In this document: in pieces, positions 60,066-64,000 of the stretch
How the letters are laid out: every line of letters starts with the position of its first letter
Numbering within the stretch: position 1 is the first letter of the stretch
From: an uncultured Lachnospiraceae bacterium
Lineage (GTDB): Bacteria > Bacillota > Clostridia > Lachnospirales > Lachnospiraceae
DNA: 64,000 bases
Direction: 5' to 3'
NCBI GenBank assembly: GCA_947570615.1
Contig: CANOVJ010000009.1
Span: 1-64,000 of the forward strand
Notes under the pieces: model-generated
Told to the model about the DNA's origin: nothing
Database searches by the model: none
Seen by the model: the letters and a program-made list of their open reading frames with translations, nothing else
Program-made: the position numbers and the translations under genes

Positions 60066-61256
60066 TTATATCACAGCACCTTGAATAACATAAGGATGTC
60101 TGGCATCCACTGTTTGTGCAATATGAAACATCGTATCAATCCGCTCCTGCCAGGTAAAGTCCCTTTTCACCTTCTCATGGCCGTTTCGGGCGATGGCTCT
60201 GCGCAGGTCGTCATGCTTTAAATAGAAATCAGCCTTAGCCAGGGCGTCCTCCATGCTTTCATACAGGATCACCTCTTTTTCATTCTCGAAATACTCGGCC
60301 AGCTCAGGCTGATAGTTGGATAAAAGCGCGCCCCCGGCCCCCATGATATCCAGTGCCCGCAGGGGAATGCCGGACTGGATGCACTTCAGCGTAGGGTTCA
60401 GATTCAGTCTGCTGTGCCGGAACACACAGGGCATCTCATCCGCATATTTTAAAGGCCCTTTGGAGATGACACTGGCAAGGGTACAGGGCCTGGAAGTATA
60501 AAAAAAGGTGCGGAACAATTCTCCCATCTGTTCCAACAGAAAGCTCCGCTCCAGATGTGTGATCTGGGCGGCGATGGCATAGGACAGTCCCCGGTGGTTC
60601 AGCGAAAGGCTGGTCTGCCCGATTTTCCGGAAAGAAGCGTTTATTCTCTCAAGGAGCTCGTCGGTGATCAGCTCGTCAAGAATGTAGTACCCGTAAATGC
60701 GAAGCTGGGCCTGGAGAATTCCTTCCACATAACCCCTGGTATATTCATCGGCAGAACAGAGCAGTGTCTCAAGGGGGGAATCGTAAATATGCCCTACAAA
60801 GGAGATATCCGTGGTGCAGGCGGCAATCTGTCGGCGGTCGAATCTGAGCGCATCCAGACGCTCTGTGTTGACGGCAAGCGGCAGATGGTACACATTCCCG
60901 TATCCGCAGGCCTGGTACTGCAAAACCTCCGCCCGGTCGAACAGGAAGATATAGTTGGTTTCGTATGAAAAGTAATCCGACAGCCGCTCCTCCATGGGGC
61001 TGTCATAGCACCACGAAAGATATTTTACATGGTATTCATGGCAGAGCCTGGCTACCAGTGGGAAAAAATTTACGCTGAGCACCACATCAAAGTCGCCGTC
61101 CTTCAGATAGCCAGAAAAACGTTCACAGAAAAAATCGTCCTGAAACTTATCCGGGAAATGGTAGTAAACGGTCTGGCAGACGTGTCCCGCTCTTTTCAGC
61201 CAAAACAGCATATCATTGCAGGTATAACTGCCCATGTCGTAAATCAGTATTCTCAT
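60066..61256 (-). CDS. CgeB/DUF3880-type glycosyltransferase with repeat-encoded C-terminus
   Basis: A 396-residue relative of the protein at 57828: MRILIYDMGSYTCNDMLFWL, DVVLSVNFFPLVARLCHEYH, YLSWCYDSPMEERLSDYFS, HSRLNLNPTLKCIQSGIPLR and ALDIMGAGGALLSNYQPEL. AGGAGG precedes the start. The last 15 or so codons (VDARHPYVIQGAVI) are encoded by a copy of the dispersed palindromic repeat at 60087-60120, so the natural C-terminus was probably altered when the element inserted. The upstream helix KRDFTWQERIDTMFHIA aligns with the usual end of this family. Confidence 0.83.
   Translation of the reverse strand: MRILIYDMGSYTCNDMLFWLKRAGHVCQTVYYHFPDKFQDDFFCERFSGYLKDGDFDVVLSVNFFPLVARLCHEYHVKYLSWCYDSPMEERLSDYFSYETNYIFLFDRAEVLQYQACGYGNVYHLPLAVNTERLDALRFDRRQIAACTTDISFVGHIYDSPLETLLCSADEYTRGYVEGILQAQLRIYGYYILDELITDELLERINASFRKIGQTSLSLNHRGLSYAIAAQITHLERSFLLEQMGELFRTFFYTSRPCTLASVISKGPLKYADEMPCVFRHSRLNLNPTLKCIQSGIPLRALDIMGAGGALLSNYQPELAEYFENEKEVILYESMEDALAKADFYLKHDDLRRAIARNGHEKVKRDFTWQERIDTMFHIAQTVDARHPYVIQGAVI
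60087..60120. repeat. Dispersed palindromic element, copy D, inside a coding end
   Basis: AACATAAGGATGTCTGGC then ATCCACTGTTTGTGCA matches 5986-6030 except for a missing 10-base centre and three substitutions. It forms the 3' end of the glycosyltransferase gene on the minus strand. Confidence 0.65.
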
Positions 61257-61287
61257 AATTCCCTCCTGTCAGCTCCCGCTATATGCT

Positions 61288-61316
61288 ATTATAAACATCT
61301 TACGGATTATACACAA
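61288..61316 (-). promoter_or_regulatory. Sigma-A promoter of the glycosyltransferase gene at 60066
   Basis: On the minus strand, -35 TTGTGT (61311-61316), 17 bases, -10 TATAAT (61288-61293). The hexamers are the same as those of the minus-strand promoter at 57670. Confidence 0.7.
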
Positions 61317-61509
61317 TTACTTTTTACAACAGGGACACCGGAATAAGAGACGGGGCCATTGTAAAATATGTAGAAAATATCCGGCCTGATATATGCCGTC
61401 AGGGCATAAAAACAGGAAAAACAACAGGATATGGTATTTGCCTGACATGCCCTTCAAAATATTGTATTGTGCAAATTTTATTACAATATCCGCAGAAGCA
61501 TTTCTTTTA
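61317..61509. other. Gene-free stretch between divergent genes
   Basis: No gene is supportable here. The only notable structure is an inverted repeat, ATATTGTA (61459-61466) with TACAATAT (61482-61489), possibly an operator. A frame across 61317-61559 on the minus strand has no ribosome site and no recognisable protein. Confidence 0.5.
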
Positions 61510-61539
61510 TTGACAGTAAAGGGAGGGCGTGTGTAGTAT
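61510..61539 (+). promoter_or_regulatory. Candidate sigma-A promoter of the coiled-coil protein gene
   Basis: -35 TTGACA (61510-61515), 18-base spacer, -10 TAGTAT (61534-61539), about 110 bases before the start at 61650. Confidence 0.5.
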
Positions 61540-61649
61540 GAAAGCATCGACGGGAACATCTCAAAGAGATTTCTCCGACATGGGGCTTTTGTGACTTTTA
61601 TGAATGGCAGTGACTATATTGATATCAGGAGGACAGAGGAGAAAAGCGA

Positions 61650-62171
61650 ATGCAACAGGAAGAACAGATTATCATATACCTGACCAGGCTCACGGACGCC
61701 GTTGGCGCTATAGGCCAGACGGTTACCGACATGAAAGAACGGCTGGACGGAATAGACCGGAGACTGGAAAGTCTGGAACACAGGCTGGGCGGCCTGGAGC
61801 AGAGACTGGACGGCCTGGAGCAGAGACTGGACGGTCTGGAACACAGACTTGACACTGTGGATCAGCGGATTGATTCGGTAGAGAGCTCTCTGAGTAAGCG
61901 TATTGCCGAAGCGGAATTCGCCCTGAACGACAAACTGGAAATGACGGAAAAGGCGCTGGACACGGAGATCGACAAGGTTTATCAGATCGCCCGGAGGAAT
62001 GAATATAACATTGAGGAGCTGCTGATCCCCTACAATGACAGGAATCTTCACGTAAGTGACGAGCTGGAGAGGCTTTCGCATTCCGGGGAACGGCTGGATG
62101 AGGTCGAGACGGTGGTTGCAAATCACAGCGAAGCGATTTACCGGCTCCAGGCGGCGGTATCCGGCAGCTGA
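61650..62171 (+). CDS. Coiled-coil protein of unknown function
   Basis: A 173-residue protein dominated by a heptad coiled coil (MKERLDGIDRRLESLEHRLG, then LEQRLDG repeats, to residue 85), with a second helical part ending DEVETVVANHSEAIYRLQAA. The coil is encoded by a 21-bp tandem repeat. AGGAGGACAGAGGAG lies upstream. No domain assignable; such proteins may act as scaffolds or chemoreceptor-like accessories. Confidence 0.75.
   Translation: MQQEEQIIIYLTRLTDAVGAIGQTVTDMKERLDGIDRRLESLEHRLGGLEQRLDGLEQRLDGLEHRLDTVDQRIDSVESSLSKRIAEAEFALNDKLEMTEKALDTEIDKVYQIARRNEYNIEELLIPYNDRNLHVSDELERLSHSGERLDEVETVVANHSEAIYRLQAAVSGS
61770..61853 (+). repeat. 21-bp in-frame tandem repeat, four units
   Basis: Units at 61770-61790, 61791-61811, 61812-61832 and 61833-61853; the second and third are identical, the others diverged. 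Each encodes one heptad (GLEQRLD type), so copy-number change would lengthen or shorten the coil without breaking the frame. Confidence 0.85.
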
Positions 62172-62431
62172 AGGGAGGAGAAACAAAATATGCCAGTCTG
62201 CACAAAAATTCATTCGATTATTTTCGAATGAAAATAAAAGGGCGGCTGGCATGGAATAAACAGATGAAATCTACAGTATTGTGCATTTTTCATATTCTTG
62301 GATAATACTTCCATATATGGCAGGGATTGCCGGATATAATAAGGTATAATGATACCATATACGGGAGGAGGCGTGGAGGATGCGCCCTCCCTGACTTATA
62401 CGCGCGCAGGGATGCGCAGATGGGAGAAAAT

Positions 62432-62674
62432 ATGAATGCACAGGATATTTTAGTGGACCGGATCAATAATCTATGCAAGGAGAAAAGGATGACCTATTAC
62501 GCGCTGTCCTACAAAGCGGCAGTGCCCATCACAACATTGATGCACATTATCGACAAATCGACAGCAAATCCCGGGATTCTGACGATCGGGAAAATCTGCG
62601 ACGGGTTGGGGATTACGTTGAAGGATTTCTTTGATTCACCTGAATTTGACAGTGTGGGACATCTCGAGGCTTAG
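62432..62674 (+). CDS. Small XRE-family helix-turn-helix regulator
   Basis: An 80-residue protein, MNAQDILVDRINNLCKEKRM..., nearly all HTH_3: ALSYKAAVPITTLMHIIDKS (helix 2-3) and LTIGKICDGLGITLKDFFD, the usual XRE ending. GGGAG lies six bases before ATG 62432; the upstream frame from 62327 has no comparable site. Two TATAAT boxes (62335-62340, 62345-62350) lie upstream without clear -35 partners. The target is unknown. Confidence 0.85.
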   Translation: MNAQDILVDRINNLCKEKRMTYYALSYKAAVPITTLMHIIDKSTANPGILTIGKICDGLGITLKDFFDSPEFDSVGHLEA

Positions 62675-62771
62675 ACGCGTTGATCATCATATTATGGAGC
62701 TGCTCATAACGCTGCAGGGACCGAAAGCTGGTACTTTAGTACATTTTATTGTAAAGTTTATATTTTTTTAA

Positions 62772-62800
62772 GTGACTGGAGTATGCTGGTGTGCTATACT
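62772..62800 (+). promoter_or_regulatory. Candidate promoter of the second HTH gene
   Basis: -35 GTGACT (62772-62777), 17 bases, -10 TATACT (62795-62800). The palindrome GTACTTTAGTAC (62731-62742) lies just upstream and could be an operator. Confidence 0.5.
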
Positions 62801-62856
62801 TAGAATAGGAATTTATGTAGTGGCTTTGCGCCATCAACTATTAGGAGGTCTTTGCA

Positions 62857-63192
62857 ATGACAAAAGCAGAAATATTGAAGCAGGAGATATTGAAACAGTA
62901 TAAAAGCGTAAGGCAGTTTGCAATCGATATGGAAATTCCCTACAGTACGCTTGTGACGGCATTGGACAGAGGCATCGAGGGAATGGCATACGGGACTGTT
63001 ATTCGTATGTGTGATAAATTGAGTCTCAACCCGGTAGATTTTTCTTCTCTGGAAAAGGGCGAGGTGTTAGGCGAGAAGATTCTGGAGAACAGAGTGATGC
63101 AGTATTATATCCGTCTGAACAAGAAGGGCCGCAAGAGGATCCTCGAGATGATGGAGGATTATGTGCAGCTTGAGAAATACAGGGAGCAGTAA
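62857..63192 (+). CDS. Small HTH protein, XRE-like
   Basis: A 111-residue protein: VRQFAIDMEIPYSTLVTALDRG (helix-turn-helix near 18-40), YGTVIRMCDKLSLNPVDFSS (XRE-like), then a helical tail (MQYYIRLNKKGRKRILEMME) of the kind found in clostridial phage/plasmid-type repressors. AGGAGGTCTTTGCA gives the start. Ends five bases before the glf start. Confidence 0.82.
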   Translation: MTKAEILKQEILKQYKSVRQFAIDMEIPYSTLVTALDRGIEGMAYGTVIRMCDKLSLNPVDFSSLEKGEVLGEKILENRVMQYYIRLNKKGRKRILEMMEDYVQLEKYREQ

Positions 63193-63197
63193 GCTAC

Positions 63198-64000
63198 ATG
63201 GGCAGAGCTTATGATTATCTGGTTGTGGGAGCCGGGCTTTTTGGCTCGGTTTTTTCACATGAAATGAAAAAGCAGGGCAGGAGCTGCCTGGTGATCGACA
63301 AACGGGATCATGTGGCCGGAAACATATACACCAGCTTAAAGCGGGGGATTCATGTTCATGAATATGGAGCGCACATTTTTCACACCTCCAGCCGCAGGAT
63401 ATGGGAGTATATGAACGGGTTTGCGCAGTTTAACCATTTTGTCAATTCACCGGTGGCTTTTTATCAGGGGGAGGTTTACAATCTTCCCTTTAATATGAAT
63501 ACATTCAGCAGGCTGTGGGGTGTCAGGACGCCGGAGGAGGCGCGGGAGCGGATCCGGGAGCAGATTGAGGAAGAGGCTATCGGGGAGCCGAAGAATCTTG
63601 AGGAGCAGGCCCTTTCCCTGGTGGGGCGGGATGTATACGAGAAGCTGATCAAAGGCTATACAGAGAAACAGTGGGGAAGGCCCTGCCGGGAGCTTCCCGC
63701 CTTTATCATCAAAAGGGTGCCTCTGCGTTTCACATACGACAACAATTACTTTAACGATCCCTGGCAGGGAATTCCGGTGGGGGGATATACCGCCATTGTG
63801 GAGAAGCTCCTGGAGGGAACGGAGGTAAGGCTTCAGACGCAGTACCGCGATTTTTTAAGAGAGCAGGAGGAAAAGGCGTGCAGGGGCGAGGAATCCATCT
63901 CCTTTAAGAAGACGCTCTACACCGGCATGATCGATGAGTATTTTGGTTACTGCTTTGGAAATCTGGAATACAGATCCCTGCGGTTTGAAAAGACGGATAA
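63198..64000 (+). CDS. glf: UDP-galactopyranose mutase (3' end beyond window)
   Basis: The first 267 codons of a flavoenzyme that interconverts UDP-galactopyranose and UDP-galactofuranose. YDYLVVGAGLFGSVFSHEM (FAD-binding GxGxxG), VIDKRDHVAGNIY, GIHVHEYGAHIFHT, YNLPFNMNTFSRLWG, KGYTEKQWGR, RFTYDNNYFNDPWQGIPVGG and FGYCFGNLEYRSLRFE are all typical. It indicates galactofuranose in a surface polymer or glycan. The start has only a weak ribosome site; coupling to the HTH gene five bases upstream is likely. Confidence 0.95.
   Translation, partial: MGRAYDYLVVGAGLFGSVFSHEMKKQGRSCLVIDKRDHVAGNIYTSLKRGIHVHEYGAHIFHTSSRRIWEYMNGFAQFNHFVNSPVAFYQGEVYNLPFNMNTFSRLWGVRTPEEARERIREQIEEEAIGEPKNLEEQALSLVGRDVYEKLIKGYTEKQWGRPCRELPAFIIKRVPLRFTYDNNYFNDPWQGIPVGGYTAIVEKLLEGTEVRLQTQYRDFLREQEEKACRGEESISFKKTLYTGMIDEYFGYCFGNLEYRSLRFEKTD

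Noticed and set aside
61770..61853. CRISPR-like array
   Set aside because: The 21-bp units are directly adjacent with no spacers and encode heptads in frame.

Overview
The window looks like the chromosome of a motile, anaerobic Gram-positive of the Clostridia, most probably a Lachnospiraceae gut commensal. The basis is a Bacillus/Clostridium-type flagellar late-gene set with fliW-csrA, a short Lachnospiraceae-style flagellin, two consecutive flgK paralogues, strong AGGAGG ribosome sites, three sigma-D (sigma-28) promoters of the form TAAA-N15-YCCGATAY, and many radical SAM enzymes. The genus cannot be named from sequence reading alone.

Layout. (1) 1-3430: the end of a sugar-transport/utilisation operon (solute-binding protein, GH13 glycosidase, SGNH esterase). 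(2) 3575-5922: upp and a uracil permease, divergently transcribed, each with a clear promoter. (3) 6137-17857: late flagellar genes flgM-flgN-flgK-flgK2-flgL-fliW-csrA, a GT-D fold glycosyltransferase, then flaG-fliD-fliS and a FliT-like chaperone. (4) 17953-31172: a flagellin-modification island. It holds a methyltransferase switched off by a G9 tract, a glycosyltransferase, radical SAM enzymes alternating with a split transketolase, a B12/radical SAM gene broken by a nonsense codon, a heptose-nucleotide cassette (HldE-like, SDR, GmhA, GmhB), and a decayed radical SAM gene with a G10 tract. (5) 31192-33318: a second GT-D enzyme and the flagellin gene hag, whose leader carries GGA-loop hairpins expected of CsrA sites. 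(6) 33417-56091: more glycan genes, including a two-domain glycosyltransferase, a third GT-D enzyme, sugar aminotransferases, acyltransferases, a GT2-HAD/FkbH-SGNH giant, and a complete WbpB-WbpE-WbpD-WbpI-like set for UDP-diacetamido-dideoxy uronic acids. (7) 56291-61256: standalone glycosyltransferases and helical proteins on both strands. (8) 61650-64000: a coiled-coil protein, two small HTH regulators, and the 5' part of a UDP-galactopyranose mutase.

How it fits together. FlgM/sigma-D controls late transcription. FliW and CsrA probably gate flagellin translation through the hag leader. The surrounding genes build and attach an elaborate glycan, presumably to flagellin. The glycan genes are heterogeneous in base composition: the blocks near 17.9-26.5 kb and 30.3-36 kb are visibly AT-rich, while flgM-csrA and the heptose block are GC-richer. 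Together with gene decay and two long poly-G tracts, this points to a fast-evolving, phase-variable flagellar glycosylation island, similar in logic to Campylobacter but built from clostridial parts. That the glycan goes on flagellin is inferred from position, not shown directly.

No tRNA, rRNA, CRISPR array or insertion sequence was seen.
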